From NCBI GenBank assembly GCA_025331445.1, contig JAIWNE010000006.1, forward strand, positions 553,501 to 617,500: a stretch of 64,000 nucleotides of DNA, written 5' to 3'. Shown here in pieces: positions 24,957 through 39,800 of this stretch (positions within the stretch are counted from its first letter, which is position 1; each line of letters begins with the position of its first letter). Under the pieces are notes generated by a model. The model saw only the letters and a program-made list of their open reading frames with translations, did not search any database and was not told the DNA's origin. Source of the stretch: Blakeslea trispora. Lineage: Eukaryota > Mucoromycota > Mucoromycetes > Mucorales > Choanephoraceae. Position numbers and translations under genes: made by a program.

Positions 24957-26592
24957 TTAAAAAAACAAGCTAAAGGTAGAACCTACTACCACAAGCACAA
25001 GAAGAGTGGAGAAAGATGCATACTGTGTGCTGGCAGAATTATCTATATTTTGTTGTTTAAATGACTTGAGAAGATCAGCATCTTCATCCACTTTCTCTTC
25101 TGGTTGGTTTGCGATGGATTCTAGATCAATTTCTTTTTGGCCTTGGTGATATTTTGGTTGGTTGTAAGAGAAATGATCATGTACGTACTCAGTACTGTTG
25201 GCAGCTATATAAAATTTTTGCTACATTTAAAACTTGCATCTAAAAGAAAAAAAAGTAGGCTCTGAACTTACTTTTCTTGTACGGAGTTGAATCAGCTAGA
25301 CAACCATCTAGACGAACCATGCTATAGCCTTTATCGTTAATCGTCTTGATAATGTAAGGTGTAGCTGAGAGTGAGCCAGTAAAAGGCAAGTCATATTGAA
25401 TTGAAATGAAGGAACCCTTTGAGTCATAAGTATCCTTGTACTTTTCAAAGGTGTCCAAATAGACTTGTTGAATAGAATCAGGGCCAGTCAGATCCTTCTT
25501 TATATAATCCAAACTGTCTAGGTTATAACCTACAAGAACGAAGCCTAGCTCCTTCAAGATATTTTCAGTTCTTGGGTCTCTTTGCTCAGTATAATGAAGT
25601 CGAACGTATTTGGGTGCTACTTGAATGACACTTTCAATGATATGTGCATTCTCTATGATGTTGCTGCGAATTTCGTTGTCTGAAAGAGCAGAGGGATTAT
25701 CTCCAGGAACTCGGTAAGTCATACCAATAAAGTGGCCCGAGTTATAAGCATTCTTCAAGACCATAGCGTATTGTTGAGTATAGAGCCATGTTGCATTAAC
25801 AAAGAAGCTGGCACGTGCATCTGCTTTATTGAGATGACGAACAATTCTTGCTGTAGCATCACTTGGTCCTTCGCTCTGGTCATCAAGAATGTTAGTTTCG
25901 AATGGTTAAACGAGACAACAACTTACATAGGTCACTGCAATCTGTCCTTCCTTCACACATCCAATAAAATCTGAATGCTTTTGATTAGGAGTTTTCGGTG
26001 TGACTAATTGAGGAGGGGGGGGGATCAACTTCAAATTTCCGAAAAAGAATGATCGTTAGATGTACTTTTTTTACCTGGATTTGGTTTATTTTGAGCTAAT
26101 CTGGCGGGTGTTTTGTTCTGCTTAAGTTGTATGGATGTCTCCACTTCTTCTTCGGAAGTTTTTGATGATTCTTCTTCAGACATGGATTCTTCATCACTAT
26201 CTTCTTCGTCCTTCTTTTCACCAGGTTCAAAAGCACTCTTTCTCACTTCTTGCCCATGTTCTTGATGATCTGCTACTTCAGGTTGGTTTGCTTTGGGAAG
26301 AACTTCAATTTTCTTTCGTTCAATTCGAACAAAATCACCTCTTTCCTTGTCCTTAAGGATAATGTTAGCCAACTCAGTTAAGGCTAAAGGTGTTCTCAAG
26401 GCATTAGAGATAGTAATTGTTTTTGTTGTTGTCTCATGCACTTCAACAGTAGCTGCTGCTTCTGCTTGTAAATGAGATAGCTGCAGTAAAACAAAAGAAA
26501 TGATAGCTAATGTAAATCATTAGACTTGTGGAATTGACCTGTCTTTTTATATATATCACTCAATACTCACGTATGGCTCTATAAAACTTCAT
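24957..26592 (-). CDS. GPI-anchored polysaccharide-deacetylase-like protein, probably inactive
   Basis: Five exons, 26571-26592, 26075-26506, 25927-26003, 25272-25875 and 24957-25204, give 460 residues with consistent phases. The order is a signal peptide (split by intron 1), an acidic Ser/Glu-rich linker (about 60-150), a NodB-like domain (about 165-360) and a C-terminal GPI signal ending in VVVGSTFSLFF. The fold is recognisable from QIAVTY, ASFFVNATWLY, NSGHFIG, VGYNLDSLDY and FISIQYD. The catalytic motifs are altered: TFDDGP is TYSEGP, the metal-binding H-x3-H segment reads MTYRVP, R-x-P is RLHY, and the last His is Tyr338. It is related to fungal chitin deacetylases but is likely a wall-binding or structural protein rather than an enzyme. 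Confidence 0.85.
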
Positions 26593-26980
26593 TCAGTCTA
26601 TATCAATCACAATGGATGAAAAGAAAAGAAATAGTCGGAAGAAGAAGAAAAAAAACATTCCAAAGCATACACACATCCACATATATGTGTATTCATGACC
26701 TTTTCTCCGATTAGCAAACGAGAGAAACAATGATTCTTATGTCTAGACTCGATTTACATATATCGAAATCATCTTTAATTCACATTTCTTTCCTTAATAT
26801 ACGGTTATTCATGTTCATTGCTAATCCTATATAGTAAAAATCATATTGCCAGTTTATATATAGATGACTGAAAAATGCTCTTTGTTTTTTTTAAAAAAAA
26901 AAGAGAGAGAGAGACTTGATAATAAGAATTCTCTTTATTATAACTATTTTCTTTTGGTTCACTCATCCAATCAGCACTGT

Positions 26981-29341
<2,361 letters not shown>

Positions 29342-29445
29342 TCAAACTCAGACTACTTTCTCGAAAAAAAAAAAAGCTTGTTTATCTCAATTGAACAATA
29401 TAGAGGAATCATGATTTATTATGTACAGAAAAGTGAGGGTGGAAT

Positions 29446-29721
29446 TTAATTATCAATGCGGGACAACATACGGTGCAAAGTACGGTGTACTTTTTCTAAT
29501 TCATCAGAGACTTGGGCTTGACCTTCTTCTTCATAAGTAGCCGAGTTCATCTCCGTGCACTTGAAGGCTCCTTCATTGTATTGAGAGTCAATCTTGCGAA
29601 GTCTGTTTTGCAGCTTTTCAAGGTCATCCAGAGTATACTTGGTATAAGAAAGACGGTTGGATTCTACAGCAATGTCCATTAATTCTTGGTGAACATCGGC
29701 AAGGCGCTTAACCATAGGCAT
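29446..29721 (-). CDS. Small coiled-coil protein, unknown function
   Basis: 91 residues from ATG 29721, single exon. Almost entirely predicted helical: LADVHQELMDIAVESNRLSY, LDDLEKLQNRLRKID, then VSDELEKVHRTLHRMLSRID at the C terminus, with heptad-like Leu/Ile spacing. Size and shape resemble small subunits of tethering or kinetochore-type coiled-coil complexes, but no family could be assigned. A second Met two codons downstream is an alternative start. It lies 353 bases upstream of DED1 on the same strand. Confidence 0.6.
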   Translation of the reverse strand: MPMVKRLADVHQELMDIAVESNRLSYTKYTLDDLEKLQNRLRKIDSQYNEGAFKCTEMNSATYEEEGQAQVSDELEKVHRTLHRMLSRIDN

Positions 29722-31829
29722 ATTGTGTTTAATTAGAGTCAAGAGAAAGATAAGTGTTTATTGAGTTGCTTTCTGGGGTGGGTTTATATACACTTCATTT
29801 GAGGGTTTGTTTATTTTCACATACATCTTGTGATGTTTTAAAAAAAAATTGGATGGGAATTTATGCAAAAAATATAAAAATAAGCTTTTCAAGCGAATCA
29901 ATCGCATGACTTTTATTTTATTTTATTTATTACTTTTCACCTTCATGTTTAAGATTGATTTAATCAAACAACAGAAAGAGAGATGGATAGTGACTGTGTA
30001 TAAGGCTGCTCTTATTGGTGCAGTAGATAACTGAATATTATGGAAGGCTTGTAATTTACTACATCCTGTCTCTTTATTTCGACCTTGAATCAAAAGAAAA
30101 GTCTCTGGTTGTTGATACATATATGTGCATATATATATGCGTGTATGCGCTATGTGTGAAAATATCACTTTCTCAACAACAACAACAACAGAAGGGCATT
30201 AGCTGTAGTTCTCTTTTTTTTTTTTGTTTTTTTTTCTCTCTCTCTCTCTCTTTTATTCAGTTTAAGCTTGCTAATCTGAAACAAAATAACAAGGCGGTAT
30301 TTTTCTTTTGGAAGTCCTAATTACTTTCAAGACCAATTTAACTTTCGATCAAGGGCAAATCTAAAATAAACCGTTTCTGCCACGACTTTTCTCTTTTGCT
30401 CTCTTTTGGCTTGCAGATTACTAACGTACCAACGATCAAATGCCTGTAGAATACTTGAGTCTTTTCTATTCAGTTGAACGATAGAAAACACTTGTAACCA
30501 TACTCATTTTCATCCGCCTTCTTCTTCTTCTTATTTAGAAGGTGAGACTGATTAAACCAATAGAAAGCAAAAGTCTTGCTTACTTTCATATACTTGAGCA
30601 CCTTACCTTCTTGAGACAGGCGCTTTTAAAAAAAAAAAGGGCTCTAATTTGTGTGAAAGAAAAACAAGTTTTCTTGATAGTTCATCATCCCTTCATTACT
30701 TTCTCAGTCAACAATTACACTGACATTACCAGCCTAGCATTCACATTCATGCATTTTGCCAATGAGAACAGCATTTGGTACTCTGATGACACCCATGGAT
30801 ACAGAGAAGCTATGCATGAATTTATCAATCTTTTGTCTTCTTTTTGGTTTCCGGCTTTAAATGTTTTGCCATCTTCCAATAGAATACATACAAATAAAAG
30901 AAAAAAAACTTGAGAAATGTAAGACAAATGAACTCGAGACAATTTACCAAGAAATATATGGCATATGTTTCAACATTAAAAAAAAGCTCTTACTGTTTTT
31001 GCTATTATCAACATTTAATAAAAAACATTCGGCATATGTCTCTTGTAGACAAGTGTAACAATGTAAGCTGTTAATTGACAATCATCTTATAGATTTACAA
31101 TGAATAAAGTGAAAAGGAAGACTATAGTTGGTTGTGGTTGCTACAGAATATAGAAACTATGAAATCAATCATCCCATGAGTAAAATCCATTGAACAGGAT
31201 TACACACACACACACACACACACACTGAAAGAATCGCGATACAATGTCAAAACTTTTTAAGGAATATATGTTAACAAATTCATCCAAAAAGGGTAACTTA
31301 TCCTCCCCCCTTCACTCTCTCACTTTCATGACTTTTTATCTTTTTTCCGAAGTGCCATTGTGTAAACCCTTCTCTGGACCTCTTTTTTTTTTTTTTTTGA
31401 GAAAAGTTAAAGTTGAATTTCAATGCTTAATTTAGATCTTCCGGGACCCACCATTTTTCCGTCAGTACACGGTAATACAGTGAGTTAAACTGAGTTTGAA
31501 ATATCGAAAAAGGTAATTAACTCTTTTTTTCTTTCGTAGCAAACATTTCTTCAGAACCAATTACTTTTATAGTCAACATTTAAAAGGAAAAAGTAGGAGT
31601 TTATCTCTGTTATTTTTATCTTCAGCTGTTAAAGTAAAGGAGTGCAATCAATCAATCTTTATTGCTTGTGTTTGATGGTAACGATGTGTTTGCAAGCAAT
31701 ATTGAATAACCGCTTTATTTTTTTATTTTATTTTATTTTTTGCTGTAAATTTTTTCTAAAATAATTTCAAAACCCTCTCTCTCTCTTTCCCTCTTTTTCT
31801 CTTTTTCCTTGTTCTTTTTTTTTTTGGCT
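29722..31829. other. Gene-free region
   Basis: Contains CAA and CT/T tracts (30170-30255) and a pure CA dinucleotide array at 31202-31226. The longest frame (30542-30913) starts from GTG and has no recognisable domain. The CT-rich 60 bases before 31830 are typical of a fungal promoter/leader. Confidence 0.5.
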
Positions 31830-32599
31830 ATGGATAAAACACTGATCGATTATGATAAAAACCTACAAGAACTGGAAAGACAACGTGAACAGCTTGAGAT
31901 AGTGATGCAGAAAATGGGAAAAGAATGGGAAGAGAGGTAAATAAATGCAACAGCAAAAAAAGTTTTCGATCCGTGTATGTTAACATGTTCATCATTAGTG
32001 GTGCTGGTATAGGCTGGCTTGGTTCCTTAGATGTTCCTACAGGAGATTCCGACCTATCTCCTTCAACAACAACCACATCGCCCAACACAACCATTACAGA
32101 AACACCTCTAAGCGAATTAACGAACGAAGCAATGCTCAGTTCAAATAAATCACCCATAGCTGAAAAATGCAATGTATCAAGAGCAGATGTATTGTCCCTG
32201 ACACACCAGCCTCTATTTACCAACATCCTTTCGGAAGCAACCGGCCCATCGCCTGAATACCTGCAATCATTACTCAATGTGAACGAAGCTTTGTTGGCTG
32301 AAAGTTTAGCTAACAACAATACCAATGCACACAACACAAATCCCTCACCAGTCATACTGACGCCTGTAGAAGAAACAAATATTTTTCATGTCAACAAATT
32401 AAATTCACCGTTGATTACGCCTGATGATCAAGCATCAAATGATGCAGATAGCTCGAGTAGCGACTTTCACTGCAATACCCCTCGGGATTACTTGGGAAAT
32501 GTAAATCCTGATACAGAAATGATTATTTCGCCATTAGCACCAACCTCAGGCAAACAATTGACCGTTGCATCAGCTAATAATGCTTCTCTTCGCTATTAA
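31830..32599 (+). CDS. Orphan protein: short coiled coil plus Ser/Thr/Asn-rich tail
   Basis: Exons 31830-31936 and 31999-32599 give 235 residues with matching phase (the junction restores GAG AGT). Residues 1-37 form an acidic coiled coil (LQELERQREQLEIVMQKM). After GAGIGWLG the remaining ~185 residues are Ser/Thr/Asn/Pro-rich and low in hydrophobics, apart from a short helical block near YLQSLLNVNEALLAESL. No domain recognised. The CT-rich leader, clean splice sites and termination support expression. Confidence 0.55.
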
Positions 32600-35500
32600 C
32601 TATTTTGAGAGAAACGATACCCTTCATTTTATCTTCTTTTTTAAGAGAAACATATTAAAATAACTAATACCATATTCCTTTTTCTCTTCTTCTTTAATAA
32701 TAATAAAAAAGAGAAAGAAAGATCCCATATTGATGTACTTGTATATACATATTTGTCGATCTCGTTATTTTTTTTTAAACATCTCATTTAAGGGGGGGGG
32801 GAGGATTTGACATGTCAGTTATTCTTTTTTTTTTTTTTTTTTTTTTTTTTACATGTATAGTAACCAAGGAGATCAATAAGCTTGCTTTTTAGACATGAAC
32901 CAATTGAATAAATATGTTGTCATACCGATCGCGTACGTACATCGCATCTGCATCAGGTAAAGAAAAACAAGGGAGGAAAAGTAGTTGATAATTGCTTAAA
33001 GTATCCATACGCTTGCAGAAAGGCATTTTTATAAAGAAAAATATGACACTGTTGCCTTTTTTGAAGCCTATTTTAATCTGCACTCCAAGTTTATTTTAAA
33101 TGTCCACATAAAAATATACAAAACAAAGCGGTATATAATAGTTAATTTTTTTTTCTTTATTTTAGTCAATCATGAATCCTAAAGACATTTGTATGAAAGG
33201 GCTCAATAATGACAGATAGCCCCTTTTTTCCCATTGAGAAGAATTTGAGCCACTTGCCAGTTTTCAATTGTATCACAAGCAAGCAAGTTGTAAACAAACA
33301 TTGTCGTATGTAACATCCCTTGTACCAAAGAAAAAAAAAACGTAGGAATACGTACGACCATAAAATAATAATAATAATAAAAAACCTACGGACTATTATT
33401 AGCATACTAGGGAGGACATATTTGTACTCTAGTCTTCCTGTCAAACCATCTTTGAGCTTTCAACATCAGTCTTTGCTTTGATCATTTACCCAGGCTTAAG
33501 ATAGAATGTTCATTTGAAACAAGCACACTTTCTTCTTTTTGTTTCTATAGTACGAAGGATCAAACAATACCCTCTTCTTTCTTAATTAGTACACGGATGG
33601 CTACTATCACAATAATCAAAGCTTATGCTGCTCTAACTCTTGTGTAAGCATAATTTTGTTGTGTACAGCCTAAAATGAAAACAGAATACTCCTCATGTGT
33701 CGTCTATAACTTTGAGCAATGCCATATACCAAATGATAATCAAACATGTAGTTTTAGATCAGACTATTTTCCCTTCTTGAGTCGATCAAACAAAACAAAA
33801 TAAAAAAAAAAAACACCCTTTACTATATAGGGGAAAAGAATTTTTCTTCTTCTATTTCCTTCTAACGTAAAGTTTACTTTAAACTAAAATAAATTGATTT
33901 AGTGCATGAGCGCTTCATTGTCAGACAGTGATTTTGACGCTGTTGAATTGTTCATTGGATAAAGAACCAAAGATTGATCTGAACACAAGTATGAGCTTTA
34001 TTCAAAACTAACTGAACGTAAGCAAAGCACTATTCCGTCTTGCTTTGCACGGAAAGAACTTTTGACCTTTGGAATTTATTTATTTTGACGACTTGACAAT
34101 AGTATTTAGTTGGTTGGTTTTTTGAGGCACTGAAAAATTGATAATATTGGTTTTCAGAAACCTTGTTCTTGACAAGAATTAGACACTGTTAAGTTTATGT
34201 GCTTTGATGGAGTTTAATTTGTCGCGTGTATCAACGAATAAGATTGAAAGCGATGCCTGACAATTGATTAGACAAATAAATAGAAGCCGCTAAGAAAAAT
34301 GAAAAATTGATTGTCTATTAGAGCTTCTTCAGCACAACAATGTCAAGCTGCAAATATCAATACATGGGAGACTGAAGGAAGGAAGGGAACGTTTCAAATG
34401 ACACGAAGTCAGTGAGACTCTTTAACTTTAGACAGGATGACAGTCAAAGGATATCTGCACTGTAAGTATGGCATAAAGACAATAAGCAAATAAAGCGAAA
34501 GTACAACGAGATAAGTGCTTTATAAATATGACCCATGGTAGAAGTAAGCAACGAGTGTTCCAAATAAGATGGTCTTAAAGGAACTAGACTTGAGAGCACA
34601 ACAAAACACCAATTTAGAATGATCTTTAACATTATCATAAAAGCGACAAGAGCTTCTAAAAAAGTGTGTCAAGATGTGGTAGCTTAAATAGTTACCGAAA
34701 AACAATTAAACCTTCAAAGGCCAGTGCATCTATTAAAAATTTCTTATAGTCATCAAAAGGAGTCTTCGGCTCTAAAACAAACTCTCTTAGAAGCTCCAGT
34801 GTCTTTTGTTCCCAGAGATTTTTGAAGAAGTAAATGTACAAGTATCTAAATACATGCATGTATGACAATCAATTGAATTGCTTTCAAGGGTTAAAATACC
34901 TTCAGCATATAAGACAAAAAACTTTGGTTTTCTTTTCACCTCATAGTGTCTAGAGTATTAAATACATTTTGAAAAATTACAACAACACAGTATTACTCAA
35001 GGGTCGTCAAAGCCAAAAGATAATGTGCCACTTCTAATACGATGCCTCTTCATCGAGTGGTATTAAAAGACCGCCATGATGAAAGGTGGCGGGGCTGCTG
35101 TTTCTGGGGACTACTCCGCCAGTAGTAAGCAATACGATTGGATGCTGTTAGCCAATAAAAGTTGTTATTGCCGTCGCTCATTTAAGCTTTTGCATACAAT
35201 GCTTTTTGATGAGTGGGCTCATAAAGAACATTGCAAAACATCAAAATTCTCTCTCTTCTACAAAAGAGATTTATCAAGAAAACTCCAGTGATTACAAGCT
35301 TGTTCGACTACAAATAAGAAACGAAAGTGAGTCGGACAATCAAGCTAATGAAGTAAGCTTTGTCTCAGAAACGAAGCCAGTAACGTCCTGCAATCCTTAC
35401 AGGAGCTGGATTTCGTTCAAGGAACACTATTAGAGGAGTCAATGAAAGATATGCCTCCAATTAACATCGTTTTGGCCGAGTATTTTGAGGGCCTTCTGAC

Positions 35501-35752
35501 TTGCTTGACAGAATGAAAGGCGCATTCCACTGCTTGAACCCTGAATGCCTATCTGTCAGGAATGGTCGTGGGGTAAGTGGCCGTGACAAACTGTCTGCTC
35601 TTGCTGTTGCCATTTCCGGAATTACAACTTTGCTCTTTCAGCAAACTCTCCCTGCTTTCTCAAGAATTATCAGTCACTCTAAAACTGAACTGCACAACAA
35701 AACAGCATCCTTTTGTACAAGAAGCGGTGTATTGGCTGCACGCGAAGCGTGA
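35501..35752 (+). pseudogene. Coding relic with C-x4-C and RD-xx-SA block
   Basis: An 83-codon frame without a convincing start contains CLNPECLSVRNGR, GRDKLSALAVAISGITTLLF, LPAFSRIISHSKTELHNKTA and SFCTRSG. I have the impression of having met this arrangement as the C terminus of repeated mobile-element-associated proteins in Mucorales, but cannot confirm it. A zinc-ribbon-like cysteine pair followed by R-D-x-x-S/N-A is also seen at the end of TnpB/Fanzor-type nucleases, though the upstream RuvC parts are not visible. Frames at 35076-35291 and 35206-35433 could be further decayed pieces. Confidence 0.3.
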
Positions 35753-36470
35753 TGAGCAAGGCTGTAGGTGTTACATAAACTTTAACTGTCTTAAAGTGCT
35801 AAATCTTCTCCCCCCCCAGACATGACAGCCCTGCCAAAAAGGTTATTTCGATGGATGGAGATCAACCCCAGAGGCCATGTATGCCATATTTTTCAAGCAT
35901 TAGTAGCTAATTACCAAATATATACAGAGCCCTGATATATTTGGGAATAATACTAGAAAAGGAAAATTATGCATAATTCTTGTCTTCTTATTTCAGATAA
36001 AAATGAAGTAACTTTCCTTCCCTCTTTATTGTACATGCTCTTCTTCTTTAGATTACAGTCATTCATCCATATATCTCGTTCTGATACCAAATCAAAATAG
36101 ATACAGCCAAGATAACTGTTCGGTTTTAGAATAGCCAAAAACTCCAAAAACCTCACACCTAAATAACAAACACTTTTAAATCGAATGCATTTCAGAAGTT
36201 AAATCAACAAAAGTCAATAGCAGAAAGAACTCATTGTTTTTGGATGACTTTACTTTATCAGCATCTATGCGCCAATTTAAACGCTACATAGTTATACCAT
36301 ACTCTTGATGGTAAGTCTCTATGTCAGCCTATAGTGAAGCCTCAGTTGCTTTATATCAGATCAACATATGTTTGTTGTAAAGAAAAGCTTAATATCAATG
36401 GATATGCAATAGTCACTTCACTTAAGAGTAGTCATATTCTCGAGAAATGCACTTTTTTTTTATTGAGCAT

Positions 36471-36568
36471 ACTCTTAGATTGAATCGTGTTTTAGCGGTT
36501 GAAGCAATCTTCAAGTCAAAGTATTGTACTCTTATATCAAGCACTTTTAAATCGAGCGATCACTATAT
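36471..36568 (+). repeat. Dispersed ~100-115 bp repeat, copy C
   Basis: Begins ACTCTTAGATTGAATCG, continues GGTTGAAGCAATCTTCAAG and ACTCTTATATCAAGCAC, and ends AAATCGAGCGATCACTATAT. It matches copy A (inverse) and copy B. A partial extra copy of the AAATCGA end with AATGCATTTC lies at about 36170-36195. Confidence 0.6.
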
Positions 36569-36607
36569 AAAGAAAGCAGCAGTGCCTTCTCTATTCTTCT
36601 TTTCAAT

Positions 36608-36670
36608 ATGTTGACAACAAGCCATTTCCAACGCATTATCCCAAAAGCTAGCTCAAAGATTTTGCAACAG
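36608..36670 (+). pseudogene. Solitary first-exon-like segment with presequence-like peptide
   Basis: A TATATAAA string at 36565-36572 precedes an ATG at 36608 that opens MLTTSHFQRIIPKASSKILQ, a basic amphipathic peptide like a mitochondrial presequence, ending at CAG followed by a GTGACT donor-like site. No continuing exon in phase was found downstream: a later acceptor at TACGCAG leads directly to a stop. It may be the displaced first exon of a nuclear gene for a mitochondrial protein. Confidence 0.25.
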
Positions 36671-38011
36671 GTGACTTTGTTTCATTGTTTTTTTATACGC
36701 AGCTCTCTTCTTGACACCGACCCTTTATTTGTCATTCATTTTAAAGTTCTCATACATCCAAATTTAACATTGCTACCATCTGAATTTCAAAACAATCAAC
36801 TGTGGTTGACTTCAGATTGAGAAAAGTATCTTTAAAAAGTTGAAGAGGAATGCACAGTCAAGCACATTTCCTAGAATAAGTAAAAGAAACAAAGAACACA
36901 AGACTCTGACGGCTCTGCGGATTCAAGCAAGAAGACTTATACTGGGCGCGTAATCTTTGTTCAATCGCAAAAGTAGATGACCGCCTTGTTGAAAAAGAAA
37001 AAAAAAGTTCTAAAAGTATGATTGTTCTACTCAATTGAAGGTTGTAAATTATACGAAGAAAGTTATAAGTTTGGAATTCAATAGAATTTCGAAGACGGTC
37101 TGCAGTAATCACAAGTCTGGACTGGTCAATATATGCAATTAGACATCTCAGCTCCAGCCCTATATGCTTCCATGATCTCGATTATTACCTTTTGTCGTTA
37201 ACTTGCCCATTTAGCTATACTGCAGGCTTATAGATATTTCCAAACAGTATACTTTTCTGGACTTTACATAGAAGTTTGCTACAGATTATAAATCGGAGCT
37301 TACATTCAGATTGTTTTTGTTGTATAACTTTTAGTTATTCAGAGAGGCAAGGTAAGGCTAACAATAAAGACGTGAGAGTATACCAATTTTTCAACAAAAT
37401 CCCTGGACCTAAGCCTATCCGAGCACCTAGACTACTTCCCCTAGCTCCAATCTTCAAACAATATCAAGATGCCTTGGAGATACAATTGACTATCTGGTTT
37501 TCTTGGCGCGACAGTATTGTCAAATTCAAATAAGCTTGCACCTCCGAGAGTCCCCGGATTTAGGAAAAAGAGAGGGTTGCGGCTTTGAAATTTCAATTCC
37601 AATTAAATAGAAAAAGTGAAAATCTGATAACCAACTTGGAATTATGCATGTAGTCTATCCTTCGAAACACAACACTGAGTTGTTCTTCCTTGCTTCTTCC
37701 TCCCTGAAAGCCTGGCGAGATTTGCAAGTTTATATTTTTGTTATAATCCAAATATTTACTAGAGAAAGAAGAACAGGGATGCTTTCACCACTATATTCAC
37801 TTGTGGTCTTACAATAAGAAGGAACACAAACAGAAAAACTGAGGATTCGAAAGATTAGTTTTGTGTAACTTTCTTTGTACAATCTGATTAACAATTTGAT
37901 TTAAATCCAAAGCTTGGTGACTGCTTATCTGATCTTTTTTATCAGATTTATCAAGTCTAATGATCTCTTCTTTCTCTTCTTGTTCCACTTAACCTCTCAT
38001 TGAACAACAAA

Positions 38012-39495
38012 ATGGTATCAGCAGAAGTAAAAGACATCAAAAACATCGTATTCATTGGTGCATCGTCAGCAGGTAAGGCGAGCATAAGGTTGAAAAGAAA
38101 AAGTAATTGTTAAACACCTCTTCACTCTCTCTTTATAAAAGCCATGGGCTGTGTGTATGAATGGCGCCAGAATCCTATTGAAGGATACAGAATGCTACTG
38201 ATTGAAGCTAAAAGTCACTTCAATCACGTATTTGCTTTTCCTCGTGCATGTGTCATTCCTGGCTTTGAGGAAGAACTGTTTATCCCTTATGATAATATAT
38301 TTGAAGGTGACGATACAAAGGGCAAGGTACTGACTGCTCGTGTGGTTGCTCTCCATAAGGATTATGTAGAGCTTGATCGGGATGTTCCAGGATTCGGAAG
38401 AAAGATTGACTTTGCTTATCTCGTATACACTGCTGGTACAAAGATTCCTGAGCCAGGTCGTTTCAGCGCTGAAAACAAGGATGAAGTTATGGACAGATTA
38501 AAACAGTATCAAAAGCTCATTATTGAAGCTGAAAGCCCTATCATTATTGGCGCTGGCGCTGTGGGCTTAGGTAAAAGTCAATGATATACTATGAAGCATA
38601 CGTTGCTTATATATCTATCTTTCTATAACATAGAGCTAGCCTCCGAGATTAAAGAGCATTTCCCTGAAAAAAATGTTACTCTTTTGCATTCTCGAAACAG
38701 ATACTTACCCAGATACAAAACAAGTTTGGATGTGATGACTTATAATATCCTGAAGAAACATGGCGTTAAACAGGTCTTGGGTGATCGAGTTATTTTGCCT
38801 GAAGGTGGATTTCCACTTGAAGTAAAGCCTATAGAGGTTCACACTAAAGGCGGTAAAATTATTCATGGTGATCTTGCTGTAAGTTTTATATATACTAGAA
38901 TTACTTGCATTTGCAAAACTTGTTTCTTACTTTGTCATTGTGTTTTTATTACATCTATGTTAGATCATGTGTATTGGTATGAAGCCTAATAGTGGCCTGT
39001 TGGAAGCTTTGTCCTCAAGAACAATTGACAAAGATACCAAATTTGTCAATGTCAAACCTACAATGCAGATCAATGATGATCGCTTCCCTCATATTTTCGC
39101 TGCTGGTGATGTAGCAAACCATACCGATGTAAAGACTGGTCATTATGCGTGGATGCAAGGCTTAGGCGCACTTACCAATATAAGAAAGATGATTGAGGGT
39201 GCAACACAAGAAGAATTAGAGCCATACAAAAGTAAAGACCTTGCTCTTATTAAACTAATTTTAGGAAAGGTAAGTTGAATGAGATGAGTGAAGAAAAAAC
39301 TGTAACGATTAACATATCTACTGCGCTTCGTAGAAAGAGGCTGTTATGCAAACACATATGCTGGGTCCTGTAGTTGCTGTTGGTTCATGGATTGCTGGCC
39401 GTTCTATTCCTTATAATGTATATGCTACGTCTATGTGGCAAATTTTAAATGCTTCACGAGATGAAGTATTATCAAAAGGGCAAAATGATGATTAA
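38012..39495 (+). CDS. AIF/FSP1-like FAD-dependent NAD(P)H oxidoreductase
   Basis: Five exons, 38012-38072, 38142-38570, 38634-38878, 38964-39269 and 39334-39495, give 400 residues with all phases matching. The FAD-binding start IVFIGASSAAMG (12-23) uses the G-x-S form common in AIF-like proteins. The NAD(P)H site IIIGAGAVGLELA lies near 156-168 and the second FAD block FAAGDVA near 290. This is a Pyr_redox_2 enzyme of the AMID/FSP1 (AIFM2) group, single-domain, with no mitochondrial presequence. Related proteins reduce ubiquinone or act in oxidative stress, but the substrate here is unknown. It is convergent with the transporter gene, whose stop codon lies 305 bases away. Confidence 0.88.
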
Positions 39496-39800
39496 TTTTC
39501 TTTTTGTATATATTTCATTATTTAAAATTTTATAACTGTAATAAATCACTTGTTATAAGCACTAGTTTTTTTTTTTTTTTGCTCTTCAGCTTCCCGTTTT
39601 TGTGTTACGAGCGGTCAAGAAAATCAAGATGCATCGTACGATGTAACTGAAAGAGCTAAGTTTAATAATCCAATCAACTCGGTGAATTCAATAAGCTTTT
39701 GTCAGTTTATTTATAAGAATCAATGTATAGAGGGTAGGTTTAGGTAATACAAGAGGTTAAAATAGTAGTAAAGAAAATTAAGGTAAAATGTATAGGTAAA

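Larger units (their letters stand above)
32600..38011. other. Long gene-poor region
   Basis: About 5.4 kb without a complete gene. It holds a poly-T run at 32825-32850, repeat copy C (36471-36568), a coding relic at 35501-35752 and a solitary first-exon-like segment at 36608-36670. Other frames are AT-driven and short. Confidence 0.5.

Noticed and set aside
30542..30913. 123-codon plus-strand frame
   Set aside because: Begins with GTG, has no ATG near the start, no domain and AT-driven composition.
31202..31226. CA array as Z-DNA or regulatory element
   Set aside because: A plain dinucleotide microsatellite with no flanking gene signal; noted only as low complexity.
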